Shown here one piece after another: positions 34,694-43,323 of a stretch of 64,000 nt of DNA. The DNA is from Nocardioidaceae bacterium SCSIO 66511 (GTDB lineage: Bacteria; Actinomycetota; Actinomycetes; Propionibacteriales; Nocardioidaceae). Each line of letters begins with the position of its first letter. The first letter of the stretch is position 1. Under the pieces are notes generated by a model. The model was not told where the DNA came from, searched no databases, and saw nothing but the letters and a program-made list of their open reading frames with translations. A program made the position numbers and the translations under genes. The stretch covers positions 4,340,001 through 4,404,000 of the forward strand of contig CP095846.1 of NCBI GenBank assembly GCA_023100825.1, given 5' to 3'.

Positions 34694-36115
34694 CTACACC
34701 GCCCGTCGCGGAGCGAGCGAACGAGTGAGCCCGGCGAGGGCAAGGATGACCAGCGCGAGCGGCAACATGGTGAGGCCGAACGCATCGGACGCACCCCTGC
34801 CGTCGACGAGGCCGAGGTACAGCGAGCCGACGATCGCGCTGCCCATGCCGAGGCACATCTGCAGCGTCGTGATGAGTACGCCGCTGCCCAAGCCGGCGGC
34901 AGCGGTCGGTACACCGCTCAGCACGATGCCGAACAGCGGCGACCAGACCAGTCCGACCCCGAATCCGCAGACGAGCAGCGCCGGCAGGACCGTCGCCGTG
35001 TGCGATGGGTCGTCGTGCTGTACGGCGTAACCGACCGCCGCGTACCCGAATGCCGCCAGAACGGCACCGACCGTCAACACCACTACGCCGTACCGCGCCA
35101 CAAGTCGCCCGGCAACGATCGACGCTGCCAGGAACGCCAGCGACATCGGCAGCAGACTCACCCCGATCTCGAGCGGTGTCATCCCGCTCGCTTGCGCGCA
35201 GAGTGCGTACACGAACATGAACCCGCCGAACGCAGTGAAGAAGGGCGCGCCGATCGCGAGACCGACAGCCATGGTGCGCATCGCCACCATCGACGGTGGT
35301 ACGAGGGGCATTCCGCCGTGTCGCTCGGCGCGCTGCTGCCACCACCAGAAGCCGGCCGCGACAGGTACGAAGGCTGCGAGTGCGAGCCAGGTCCAGGCCG
35401 GCCAGCCGACGGCACGGCCCTCTGTGATCGGCCCGATCAACAACGTCATCGCCGTAGCGAGCAGAACCGCACCCACCAGATCGAGCCGCGGCCTCGACGC
35501 CCCGCGTACCTCTGGCACCCAGCGAGCAACGGCGAGCATCACGACGCCCGCGATCGGAGCGTTGACCCAGAAGACGGCGCGCCACCCGAGCCAGTCGAGG
35601 CCCGAGCTCGTCAGCGCGCCCGCGAAGAGGAACGCGACGGACGTGGCGACGCCCGCGGTCGCTCCGAACAGACCCACGGCGCGCTCACGGTGCCGGCCCT
35701 CGTTGCCGGCATGAATCATCGCAAGTACCTGCGGGGCGACCATCGCGGCAGCGACGCCCTGCGCCAGGCGAGCCGCGATCAACTGGCTCGGGGTCTGCGC
35801 AACGGAGGCGAGCACGCTGGCGAGCGCGAAGGAGGCGGAACCAATCTGCAGCATTCGGCGACGACCGAATCCGTCGCCGAGACGACCGCCGATGACCACC
35901 AGGCTGGCGTACGCGACGCCGTACGTCGCGATCACCAGTTGGAGCACCGCGGGAGACGCGTCCAGCTCGGCGCCGAGCTCACCGAGCGCGACGTTGACGC
36001 CGAAGAAGGACATGACGGGAAGCGTGGCCGCGGCCAGGATCGCGAACAGCGCCGGGAAGGACATACGTCTCGGCGCCCGCTGGTCGGCCGAGAGCTCGGA
36101 GAGGGAAACTGTCAT
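34694..36115 (-). CDS. MFS drug-exporter-like transporter (DHA2/EmrB type)
   Basis: A 473-residue, probably 14-helix exporter. GGRLGDGFGRRRML (about residues 77-90) is the MFS loop 2-3 motif. Helix 5 carries a G-x-x-x-G-P-like stretch in modified form (GLFGATAGVATSVAF), and the two extra central helices (LVGAVLLATAMTLLIG; WTWLALAAFVPVAAGFWWW) mark the 14-helix group. It should expel drugs or metabolites using the proton gradient. GGAAACTGTC-type sequence before ATG 36115 offers only a weak ribosome site. The gene diverges from an MmyB-like regulator, with three copies of CCTGGTA in the 100-base gap. Confidence 0.87.
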   Translation of the reverse strand: MTVSLSELSADQRAPRRMSFPALFAILAAATLPVMSFFGVNVALGELGAELDASPAVLQLVIATYGVAYASLVVIGGRLGDGFGRRRMLQIGSASFALASVLASVAQTPSQLIAARLAQGVAAAMVAPQVLAMIHAGNEGRHRERAVGLFGATAGVATSVAFLFAGALTSSGLDWLGWRAVFWVNAPIAGVVMLAVARWVPEVRGASRPRLDLVGAVLLATAMTLLIGPITEGRAVGWPAWTWLALAAFVPVAAGFWWWQQRAERHGGMPLVPPSMVAMRTMAVGLAIGAPFFTAFGGFMFVYALCAQASGMTPLEIGVSLLPMSLAFLAASIVAGRLVARYGVVVLTVGAVLAAFGYAAVGYAVQHDDPSHTATVLPALLVCGFGVGLVWSPLFGIVLSGVPTAAAGLGSGVLITTLQMCLGMGSAIVGSLYLGLVDGRGASDAFGLTMLPLALVILALAGLTRSLAPRRAV

Positions 36116-36137
36116 GGGTCGATCATGTTGCGGTCTG

Positions 36138-36185
36138 ATCCTGGTAGTAAGTGCTTGATTATCCTGGTATTGGGGGTACCTGGTA
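36138..36185. promoter_or_regulatory. three CCTGGTA direct repeats between exporter and regulator
   Basis: ATCCTGGTA at 36138-36146, ATCCTGGTA at 36161-36169 and TACCTGGTA at 36177-36185 are direct repeats in the gap between the divergent MFS exporter and the XRE-type regulator. They are the obvious binding sites for the latter. The third copy also forms GGTACC-TGGTAC with its flank. Confidence 0.6.
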
Positions 36186-36215
36186 CTGACCGCACGACCC
36201 GGCAATAATCGGATC

Positions 36216-37076
36216 ATGTCAACGAGGTCTGACAGTCGGCGTACCGAACTCGCCGACTTCCTTCGTACCCGCCGCGAGCGGATCACACCCGACGACGTCG
36301 GGCTGCCGTCAGGCGGGCGGAGACGTACGCCCGGGCTACGACGCGAGGAGGTCGCGCACCTCGCGGGCGTCGGCGTCACTTGGTACACCTGGCTCGAGCA
36401 GGGACGCCGGATCAACGCATCGGTTCAGGTCCTCGACGCGATCGCGCGCACCTTGCGCATGGACGCTCAGGAGCGCTGGCACCTGTTGAAGCTCGCCGGT
36501 GTGGCGATCGTCCCCGGCAACGCGCCGACGGCACCACCCGAAGGCGTCGAGACGATTCTGTCGCAGCTCGACCCGTTTCCCGCCTTCGTGATCTCGGAGC
36601 GATACGACATCCTCGCTTACAACCGGGCGTACGGCCTCATGGTCGGCGACCTCGACGAGGTCGACCCGGATGAGCGCAACCACCTCTGGCTGTACTTCAC
36701 CGACCCGTACTGGCGCCGCATCTGCATGAACCGCGCCCCGGCCGCGCGTCACCTGGTCAACAACCTGCGCGCAGCCATGGCCAACCACCTCGATGATCCG
36801 CTCTGGACGTCGCTGATCGGGCGTCTCACGGCCGCGTCGCCGGAGTTCTCGGACCTGTGGAAACGCCACGACGTGACGTCGACGGCGCAGCCGGAGAAGA
36901 GCTTCCGCAGTCCGTACGGCGTCCTCCATGTGCACGGCACCCGGCTGTCGGTCGGCGACGACGGGCTCAATCGGTTGCTGATCTACTCGCCCCGCGACAA
37001 CGAGAGCCGGATCCGGCTCGAGCGCCTCTGCAGCGAAGGGCTGCCAGCGGGCGTGCGAACCCCGGAACCAGTTTGA
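36216..37076 (+). CDS. XRE family regulator with MmyB-like ligand-binding domain
   Basis: A 286-residue regulator. The HTH is within residues 10-85, with the signature GRRRTPGLRREEVAHLAGVG (30-49) and VTWYTWLEQGRRIN. The C-terminal MmyB-type PAS-like domain begins near residue 105 (LDPFPAFVISERYDILAYNR) and includes RNHLWLYFTDP and LSVGDDGLNRLLIYSP. Members of this actinobacterial group commonly repress a divergent dehydrogenase or MFS exporter and respond to small hydrophobic ligands, possibly fatty acids. Here the partner is the exporter at 34694-36115. It ends 50 bases from the convergent ABC exporter genes. Confidence 0.88.
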   Translation: MSTRSDSRRTELADFLRTRRERITPDDVGLPSGGRRRTPGLRREEVAHLAGVGVTWYTWLEQGRRINASVQVLDAIARTLRMDAQERWHLLKLAGVAIVPGNAPTAPPEGVETILSQLDPFPAFVISERYDILAYNRAYGLMVGDLDEVDPDERNHLWLYFTDPYWRRICMNRAPAARHLVNNLRAAMANHLDDPLWTSLIGRLTAASPEFSDLWKRHDVTSTAQPEKSFRSPYGVLHVHGTRLSVGDDGLNRLLIYSPRDNESRIRLERLCSEGLPAGVRTPEPV

Positions 37077-37126
37077 CCCCGGCCGCTCAGCCAAGCCGAG
37101 CGCGCATGCATGCACCACGACTCGAC

Positions 37127-38989
37127 CTAGGCGAGCGAGGCGATCCAGGCATCGTGAAGATCGGCGTACCGCCCAGAGCCGGCGGCCACCAAATCTGCCG
37201 GAGCGCCGTCTTCGACGATGCGGCCGTGCTCGAGCACGACGACCCGGTCGGCCACCTCGACGGTCGTGAGCCGGTGCGCGATGATCACGGAGGTCCGGTC
37301 GGCGAGGATCGTGCGCAGTGCGCGCTGCACGAGGCGCTCGCTGGGTACGTCGAGCGACGATGTCGCCTCGTCGAGGATCAGCACCGCGGGGTCGGCGAGA
37401 AACGCACGAGCGAAGGCGATCAGCTGCTTCTGCCCCGCCGACAGCCGCCCACCGCGCGACTCCACTTGGGTTTCGTAACCGAGCGGCATTGCTTCGATGA
37501 ACGTGGAGGCACCGATGGCGTCGGCCGCCCGGCGCACCTCCTCATCGGAGGCGTCAGGTTTGCCCAGTCGGATGTTGTCGGCGATGGAGCCGGCGAACAT
37601 GAAGTTCTCCTGGGTGACCATCACGACGTCGTGGCGTAGGTCGTCGTCGGCGATATCGCGTAGGTCGACGCCGTCGAGGAGAACCCTACCCGCCGTCGGG
37701 TCGTAGAAGCGGGCGACCAGCTTCGCAATCGTCGTCTTGCCGGCACCGGTCGTGCCGACGAGCGCGAGAGTCTGCCCCGCGGGAATCTCCAGATCGAGCC
37801 CGGGCAGGACGGGCCGACCCTCCTGGTACTCGAACCGCACCTCGCGGAAGGCGACGTCGCCGTGCACCGTGCCGAGATCGACCGGTCGACTCGGCTCGGC
37901 GACGTCCGGCTCCTCTTCGAGCACTCCGGACAGCTTCTCGAGTGCGGCGCTGGCCGACTGGAAGGTGTTGTAGAACTGGCTGATCTCCTGCATCGGCTCG
38001 AAGAACTGCCGCAGGTAGATCAGGAACGCGGTCAGCACGCCGATCGTGACGGCGCCGTCGAAGACGCGGTACGCCCCGACGAACAAGACCGCCGCGATGG
38101 TGACGTTGCCGATCAGCTTGATGCCCGGCATGAACAGCGCGACGAGCCGGAAGGCGTTCTCGTTCGCGATCCGGTTGTCGTCGTTGACCTCCGCGAACAG
38201 CTCCTCGTTGCGGTGCTCCCGCCGGAACGCCTGCACGGCGCGGATGCCGGTCATCGACTCGACGAAGTGCACGATCAACGCCGCGATCGTGACCCGCGTA
38301 CGCCGGTAGGTGAGCGCGGACTGGCGCCGAAACCACGATGTGAGCAGCAGCAGGACCGGGAACGACAGTAACGAGATCAGACCCAGCTCGAGGTCGAGGA
38401 CGAGCAGCATGATCGCGGTGCCGACGAGCGTCAGCACGGCGGTGACCAGGCCGTCGAACCCGGTGTCGAGCATCTCCTCGATGGCATCGATATCCGAGGT
38501 CGAGCGGGAGATGACGCGACCCGAGGTGTAGCGATCGTGGAATGCCGGCGTCAGTCGCTGGAAATGCCGGAACAGCCGGCGCCGGAGTTCGAGCAGAGAC
38601 TGTTGACCGACGCGGCCGGCCATGATCAAGAACGCCTGCCGGGTCACGGCCTGCACGAGCACGATCGCGACGACGGAGACGATGACCCAGGTCAGGATCG
38701 TCGTGCCGTCGCCGGCCTTCATCGGGGGTATGCCCTCGTCGATGCCGACCTTGACGAGGTACGGGATGGCTAGCCGGGCGGCGTTCTCGACCAGGACGAC
38801 CGCGAGGATCGCGAAGAGCGTGCGCCGGTGCGGCGCCAGTAGCGAACCGAGCAGCCGGCGCGAGCGGTCGCGCAGCACGAGCGACTGAGTCGCCGCGACC
38901 TCGTCGATGTCTTCGGCGGCGACGCCCCTCCAACGGCTGTCGGGATCGGCGTCGTCGGAACGCGGCTCGTTCGTTTGTGGGTCGCTCAT
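37127..38989 (-). CDS. heterodimeric ABC exporter subunit (catalytically complete site)
   Basis: A 620-residue half-transporter: six-helix ABC membrane domain (about 50-345), then nucleotide-binding domain. Walker A GTTGAGKT, Walker B LILDEATSSLD with catalytic Glu, and the H-loop IIAHRLTT are canonical. The ABC signature is LSAGQKQ instead of LSGGQ. Signature and Walker motifs of partner subunits meet across the dimer, so this weaker signature pairs with the partner's degenerate Walker B, as in TM287/288- or TmrAB-like exporters. Its ATG overlaps the upstream partner's stop by four bases. It probably exports lipids, peptides or drugs; the substrate is unknown. Confidence 0.9.
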   Translation of the reverse strand: MSDPQTNEPRSDDADPDSRWRGVAAEDIDEVAATQSLVLRDRSRRLLGSLLAPHRRTLFAILAVVLVENAARLAIPYLVKVGIDEGIPPMKAGDGTTILTWVIVSVVAIVLVQAVTRQAFLIMAGRVGQQSLLELRRRLFRHFQRLTPAFHDRYTSGRVISRSTSDIDAIEEMLDTGFDGLVTAVLTLVGTAIMLLVLDLELGLISLLSFPVLLLLTSWFRRQSALTYRRTRVTIAALIVHFVESMTGIRAVQAFRREHRNEELFAEVNDDNRIANENAFRLVALFMPGIKLIGNVTIAAVLFVGAYRVFDGAVTIGVLTAFLIYLRQFFEPMQEISQFYNTFQSASAALEKLSGVLEEEPDVAEPSRPVDLGTVHGDVAFREVRFEYQEGRPVLPGLDLEIPAGQTLALVGTTGAGKTTIAKLVARFYDPTAGRVLLDGVDLRDIADDDLRHDVVMVTQENFMFAGSIADNIRLGKPDASDEEVRRAADAIGASTFIEAMPLGYETQVESRGGRLSAGQKQLIAFARAFLADPAVLILDEATSSLDVPSERLVQRALRTILADRTSVIIAHRLTTVEVADRVVVLEHGRIVEDGAPADLVAAGSGRYADLHDAWIASLA

Positions 38990-40773
38990 CGGCCGGCACC
39001 GACTTCGGCCTCGGCGTCTGCGGCAAGCAGCGAGCGGTACGCCGGGACGTTCGCGAGCAGTTCGGAGTGCTCACCCACATGGGTGAGCGTGCCGCCCTGC
39101 AGCAGTGCGACCTTGTCGGCCAGCAGCACCGTCGACGCCCGATGCGCGACCACGATGCCGGTCGCATCGGCAAGCACGTTGCGCAGCGCCGCTTCGACAA
39201 GAGCCTCGGTGTGTACGTCGAGCGCAGAAAGTGTGTCGTCGAGGACCAGGATCCGTGGCTGGGCGACGACCGCCCGTGCCAGAGCAAGACGCTGACGCTG
39301 ACCGCCCGACAATGCCATGCCCTGCTCGCCGATGCGGGTGTCGAGGCCCCAAGGAAGGTCGTAGACGAACTGGGCCTGAGCCGTCTCGATCGCGGCTGCG
39401 ATCTCGTCGTCGGTCGCGCCCGGTCGGCCGAGGGAGAGGTTCTCCCGCGCGCTCATCGAGAACAGCGTGGGTTCCTCGAAGGCGGTTGCAACCGTTGACC
39501 GAAGCGAGTCGATGGTCAGATCACGCACATCGACCCCGTCGATGGTGACCCGTCCACCGGTCACATCGTGCAACCGCGGGATGAGCCCGGTCAGCACGGT
39601 CTTGCCCGCGCCGGTCGCGCCCACGACTGCGACGGTCTCCCCCGGGCGTACGTCGAGGTCGACGCCGTCGAGGACGTCCTCGTCGCTGTCGGGGAAGCGG
39701 AACGACACCTGTTCGAACCGCAGATGCCCTTGCGGTCGCTCGAGGGTGACATCGCCGCCGACGATCGCGGGCCGGGTGTCCAGGATCTCGAGCACCCGAT
39801 CGGAGGCCGTCATCGACTCCTGCGCCATCGCCAGGATGATGCCGAGTGCCTCGACCGGCCAGATCAGGCTCAGCATCAAGGTGACGAAGGCGACGAGCGT
39901 GCCCAGCGAAAGGGCGTCGTTGCCGACGGCGATCGACCCGAGCAGCAACACGAGCACGAGGGCGAGGTTGGGAAGCACCTCGAGGAACGTCCAGAACCGC
40001 GCCGAGAGGCGTACCTGGTCCATCGACGAGCCGTACAGCTTGACGGCCCGCCGGTCGTACTTTCCGAAGGCGTACTCGCGGCGGCCGAAGCTGCGGATCA
40101 CCCGGATGCCGAGCGCCGCCTCCTCGACCTGGGTGGCCACATCGCCCTTCTCGTCCTGTACGCGGCGCGAGACCGTGGTGTACTTCCGCTCGAAGCGCAT
40201 CGAGGTGTAGACGATCGGGATGGCGGCGAGCACCACCACGATGCCGAGCGGCCAGTAGAGCCGAAGCAACAGCACGGTGGTCACGATCAGCTGCACGATG
40301 TTGATGATCAGGAACAGCATCCCGAAACCGGAGAACCGGCGGATGGTGGACAGATCGCTGGTCACCCGAGACAGCAGCTGACCAGACTGCCAGCGGGCGT
40401 GGAACTCCATCGGCAGGGCATTCAGATGCGCGTACAAATCGCCCCGGATCGCGGTCTCGACCCCGAGCACGGCGCGAGCCTGCACCCAGCGGCGGATCAG
40501 GATCAGCACCGCCTCTACGATGCCGAGCGCGAGCGCCAGGAGGCCGAGCCAGACGATCCCGGCGCGGTCACGGTCGGCGATCGGCCCGTCGATCACTGCT
40601 CGGGTGACGAGCGGAATCGACAGTGCGATGAACACGCCGACAAGGGCTGTCACCAGCATCGTCACGAGCCGCCACCGGTATGGCCAGAGGTACCCGCGAA
40701 GCCTCCACAACGACGTGGTCGAGCGGGTACGCGCGCCTGGAGGGCGGGGCTGAGTGACGGATCTTGGTGGCAT
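38986..40773 (-). CDS. heterodimeric ABC exporter subunit (degenerate site)
   Basis: A 595-residue half-transporter with six membrane helices (about 30-320) and a nucleotide-binding domain. Walker A GATGAGKT, signature LSGGQRQ and H-loop VVAHRAST are intact. In Walker B the catalytic Glu is replaced by Asp (LVLDDTLSALD), the mark of the non-hydrolysing site in asymmetric exporters. This site is completed by the LSAGQ signature of the partner gene, which is translationally coupled downstream. GGAGCAACC lies upstream of ATG 40773. The pair resembles the actinobacterial Rv1272c/Rv1273c-type exporters in layout. Confidence 0.9.
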   Translation of the reverse strand: MPPRSVTQPRPPGARTRSTTSLWRLRGYLWPYRWRLVTMLVTALVGVFIALSIPLVTRAVIDGPIADRDRAGIVWLGLLALALGIVEAVLILIRRWVQARAVLGVETAIRGDLYAHLNALPMEFHARWQSGQLLSRVTSDLSTIRRFSGFGMLFLIINIVQLIVTTVLLLRLYWPLGIVVVLAAIPIVYTSMRFERKYTTVSRRVQDEKGDVATQVEEAALGIRVIRSFGRREYAFGKYDRRAVKLYGSSMDQVRLSARFWTFLEVLPNLALVLVLLLGSIAVGNDALSLGTLVAFVTLMLSLIWPVEALGIILAMAQESMTASDRVLEILDTRPAIVGGDVTLERPQGHLRFEQVSFRFPDSDEDVLDGVDLDVRPGETVAVVGATGAGKTVLTGLIPRLHDVTGGRVTIDGVDVRDLTIDSLRSTVATAFEEPTLFSMSARENLSLGRPGATDDEIAAAIETAQAQFVYDLPWGLDTRIGEQGMALSGGQRQRLALARAVVAQPRILVLDDTLSALDVHTEALVEAALRNVLADATGIVVAHRASTVLLADKVALLQGGTLTHVGEHSELLANVPAYRSLLAADAEAEVGAGR

Positions 40774-40967
40774 CAGGTGTTGGTTGCTCCTCGCGACGAT
40801 CTGAGGATCAGAGTACGGCGCATCCCCGACAGGCCCGCAAACCGTTTTCTCGTCGGCCAGGGCCGCGTGACCAATCCTGAAACATCAAGCGAACTCGAGG
40901 TCAAGGGCAACCTGAACGGGGAGTTGGCCGTCTAGATGGGTGAGTCCGAATCGGGAGGAGACCCGCG

Positions 40968-41120
40968 ATGGCACCTGACACCCCCACCGGACACGCGCCC
41001 GCCCCGACGAGCAGCGAGGTCGGGCTGTCCCGGCGCCTCCGGGTGAGCCTCTGGGTGGTCGCCATCACTGCCCGAAGTGCCGTCGACGCCTTCCGGACGC
41101 GTAACGCGACGCATCCGTGA
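40968..41120 (+). CDS. putative 50-residue small protein
   Basis: ATG 40968 has a strong ribosome site, GGGAGGAG, seven bases upstream. The frame of 50 codons ends in TGA at 41120, 11 bases from the convergent S4 gene. The product starts MAPDTPTGHAPAPTSS, continues with a basic segment LSRRLRVSL and a short hydrophobic stretch WVVAITA, and ends in a basic tail (FRTRNATHP). Third codon positions are mostly G or C. I do not recognise a family. The 194 bases upstream hold no other gene. It is either a small basic, perhaps membrane-associated protein, or a chance frame behind a good ribosome site. Confidence 0.5.
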   Translation: MAPDTPTGHAPAPTSSEVGLSRRLRVSLWVVAITARSAVDAFRTRNATHP

Positions 41121-41131
41121 AAAGCGGGCGA

Positions 41132-41356
41132 TCAGCCGTGCGCCGCGACGCGTACGCTCTCGCCGCCGTACTCGACGACGTCACCGACCACCAACTGTCG
41201 GCCTCGCCGCGTTTCCAGCTCACCATTGACCACGATCTCACCGGCGGCGAGCAGCGATTTGACGTCCGAGCCCGAGTCGACGAGACCGGCCAACTTCAAC
41301 AGCTGTCCGAGCCTGATGGACTCGTCGTTGATCTCGATCGCGCGTAGGTCGGCCAT
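41132..41356 (-). CDS. S4-domain RNA-binding protein (YbcJ/RlbA-like)
   Basis: A 74-residue stand-alone S4 domain: IRLGQLLKLAGLVDSGSDVK then LLAAGEIVVNGELETRRGRQL and VGDVVEYGG. It lacks any catalytic domain. Such small S4 proteins bind structured RNA, often rRNA or tRNA, and are associated with ribosome quality control or assembly, though the role of this subgroup is unsettled. It lies 31 bases after the S9 peptidase stop on the same strand, so may be cotranscribed. Confidence 0.85.
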   Translation of the reverse strand: MADLRAIEINDESIRLGQLLKLAGLVDSGSDVKSLLAAGEIVVNGELETRRGRQLVVGDVVEYGGESVRVAAHG

Positions 41357-41387
41357 GGGTCGAGCGTAGGAGATGGCGCAGTACGCG

Positions 41388-43208
41388 TCACGCGGAGCCC
41401 TTGAGCTGCTCGGCCAGAAACGATACGACCGCCGGGTACGCAGTGAGCCGGTTGGCGCGCTTCGCGAGACCGTGACCCTCGTCGTCGAAGACCATCAGCT
41501 CACACGGTACGCCCGACTCATCGAGTGCCGACTTGATCTGCTCCGACTCCGTGAGCGGTACGCGTGGATCGTTCGCGCCGTGGATCACGAACAGCGGCGC
41601 AGAAATGTGGTCGAGGTACGTGATCGGCGATGCCGCCTCGAGGAACCTCCGGTCCTTCGCCAGCGAGCCGTACTCGCGTTCACGAAGTGCACGGCGATAG
41701 TCGGAGGTGTTCTCCAGGAACGTCACCAGTGACGACATGCCGACGATATCGACGCCCGCACGCCACGCCGGTGCCTGCATCGACAAGCCGGCGAGCACCA
41801 TGTAGCCGCCGTAGCTGCCGCCGTACAGCGCCACCCGGTCGGCGTCACCGCCGACGTTGGGCACCCATTCACGGAGTGCGAGCAGGTCGGCGACCGCATC
41901 GAGTCGCAGCCGCCCGTCGTCCATGGAGTACCAGCGTTTTCCGTATCCCGTGGAGCCGCGGATGTTCGGGACGAGCACCGTCATCCCGGCGCCCACCATC
42001 GCCTGGACGACAGGGTTGAACACCCGCTGCGCCTGCGCTTCGGGCCCGCCGTGGATGTTGATGACGACCGCGCCGGTCGCTGCACCCGAGTCGAGGTGCG
42101 GACGATAGACGAAACACGGAATCGCCTCCTCGTCGATCGTCTCGACGCGATGGACCGTCGGCTCCACGAGCGCTTCGATCATGCCGTCCGGTGCACCGTC
42201 ACCGGACGAAACCACCTTCTGTGCAACACCGCTGGCGACATCGAGGGTGAGAATGTCGCCCGGCACCCGCGGCGCGTTCAGGCCGATCACCGCGCGACCG
42301 GAGTCCGGCGACCAGCAGGCCGTGACCACACCTTCCGCGGGCAGCTGAACATCGCGTACGTGGCGTCCATCGGAGTCGTACACCGCGAGCTCGGTAGCGC
42401 CCTCGACGTGACGTACGACCAGCAGCACGACGCCGTCCGGAGATTGGAAGAAGTCGAGGTCGTGCTCATCGGACTCGACCAACCAGGTCCAGCTGCCGTC
42501 CGGGCGTACGCGCACGATGCCGCGGAACTCGCGATCGTGGTTCGAGGACATCAGCAGGCCGGTGCCGTCGGGTAGCCATTCGACACCGGTGTGCAGAGCA
42601 TGGTCGTCAGCTGCGGTGACGGCAGCGACGCCACCGTCGACGGCGATGCTGACCTGCGTAGAGCACGGCGGCGCCGACAGACAGGTCACTGCGACCTCGC
42701 GCCCGGACGGCGACAGAGCGGCGTCGGCGACGTAACCGCCCGCGTCGTACAACGTCTGCTCGGCGCCCGTCGCGGTGTCGAGCACGACCACGTCGAAGTC
42801 GACGCCGTTGCGCCGGTTGGTCGCGAACAGGATGCGGCGCTCTCGTACGTCGAGCAGGTTGTGCATGAACTCCGGGCGGCGGACGAGCGGTTCCAGGTCA
42901 TCGAGCGCCGCCGGACCCTCGCGGTCGAGGCGCAGCAACGACAGCTGGGTGTTCTCGTTGCCTCGGTCGTCGTGCTGTACGACAACGGCGCGTTCGCCGA
43001 CCAGATAGCGACCGGTGCAGCGGTGGTCCAGTGCGGTCAACTCGCGCAACGAGCCGTCCGTGCCGATCTCGACGAGCTGGGTGGTGCCACTGCCGTCGTA
43101 GCCGGCCAGAATCCGGCCGGCGTCGTCGACATCGAGCGGCTCCCAGACATGCAGGTCGAGCAGTGCGCGTACGTCTGTGACCGGGAACTCTGCCCGATGC
43201 TTGCTCAC
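41388..43208 (-). CDS. S9 family prolyl-oligopeptidase-type serine peptidase
   Basis: A 606-residue intracellular peptidase: an N-terminal beta-propeller (about residues 20-345, repeats such as RILAGYDGSGTTQLVEIGTD and VEWLPDGTGLLMSSNHDR) and a C-terminal alpha/beta hydrolase. The nucleophile is in VALYGGSYGGYM (Ser of G-x-S-x-G), with Asp in HGANDPRVPLTES and His in DDEGHGL. INIHGGPEAQ supplies the oxyanion side. The order matches acylaminoacyl peptidases and dipeptidyl-peptidase-like S9C enzymes, which trim short peptides. GTG 43208 follows GGGAGG by eight bases. No signal peptide. Confidence 0.9.
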   Translation of the reverse strand: MSKHRAEFPVTDVRALLDLHVWEPLDVDDAGRILAGYDGSGTTQLVEIGTDGSLRELTALDHRCTGRYLVGERAVVVQHDDRGNENTQLSLLRLDREGPAALDDLEPLVRRPEFMHNLLDVRERRILFATNRRNGVDFDVVVLDTATGAEQTLYDAGGYVADAALSPSGREVAVTCLSAPPCSTQVSIAVDGGVAAVTAADDHALHTGVEWLPDGTGLLMSSNHDREFRGIVRVRPDGSWTWLVESDEHDLDFFQSPDGVVLLVVRHVEGATELAVYDSDGRHVRDVQLPAEGVVTACWSPDSGRAVIGLNAPRVPGDILTLDVASGVAQKVVSSGDGAPDGMIEALVEPTVHRVETIDEEAIPCFVYRPHLDSGAATGAVVINIHGGPEAQAQRVFNPVVQAMVGAGMTVLVPNIRGSTGYGKRWYSMDDGRLRLDAVADLLALREWVPNVGGDADRVALYGGSYGGYMVLAGLSMQAPAWRAGVDIVGMSSLVTFLENTSDYRRALREREYGSLAKDRRFLEAASPITYLDHISAPLFVIHGANDPRVPLTESEQIKSALDESGVPCELMVFDDEGHGLAKRANRLTAYPAVVSFLAEQLKGSA

Positions 43209-43230
43209 GATCCGTCCCTCCCCGTTCCAT

Positions 43231-43255
43231 CGACGCAGCCGGGCGTGCTGCGTCG
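43231..43255 (-). terminator. hairpin between aminotransferase and S9 peptidase genes
   Basis: CGACGCAGC (43231-43239) pairs perfectly with GCTGCGTCG (43247-43255) around a seven-base loop. It lies 69 bases after the aminotransferase stop and just upstream of the S9 gene on the same strand, so it probably separates their transcripts. Confidence 0.55.
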
Positions 43256-43323
43256 GAGGGAGTCTAAGAGATCGCGACCGCTACGAGCTCGCGCGGATGG
43301 GGAACCGCCGGGCCAGCGAACCT

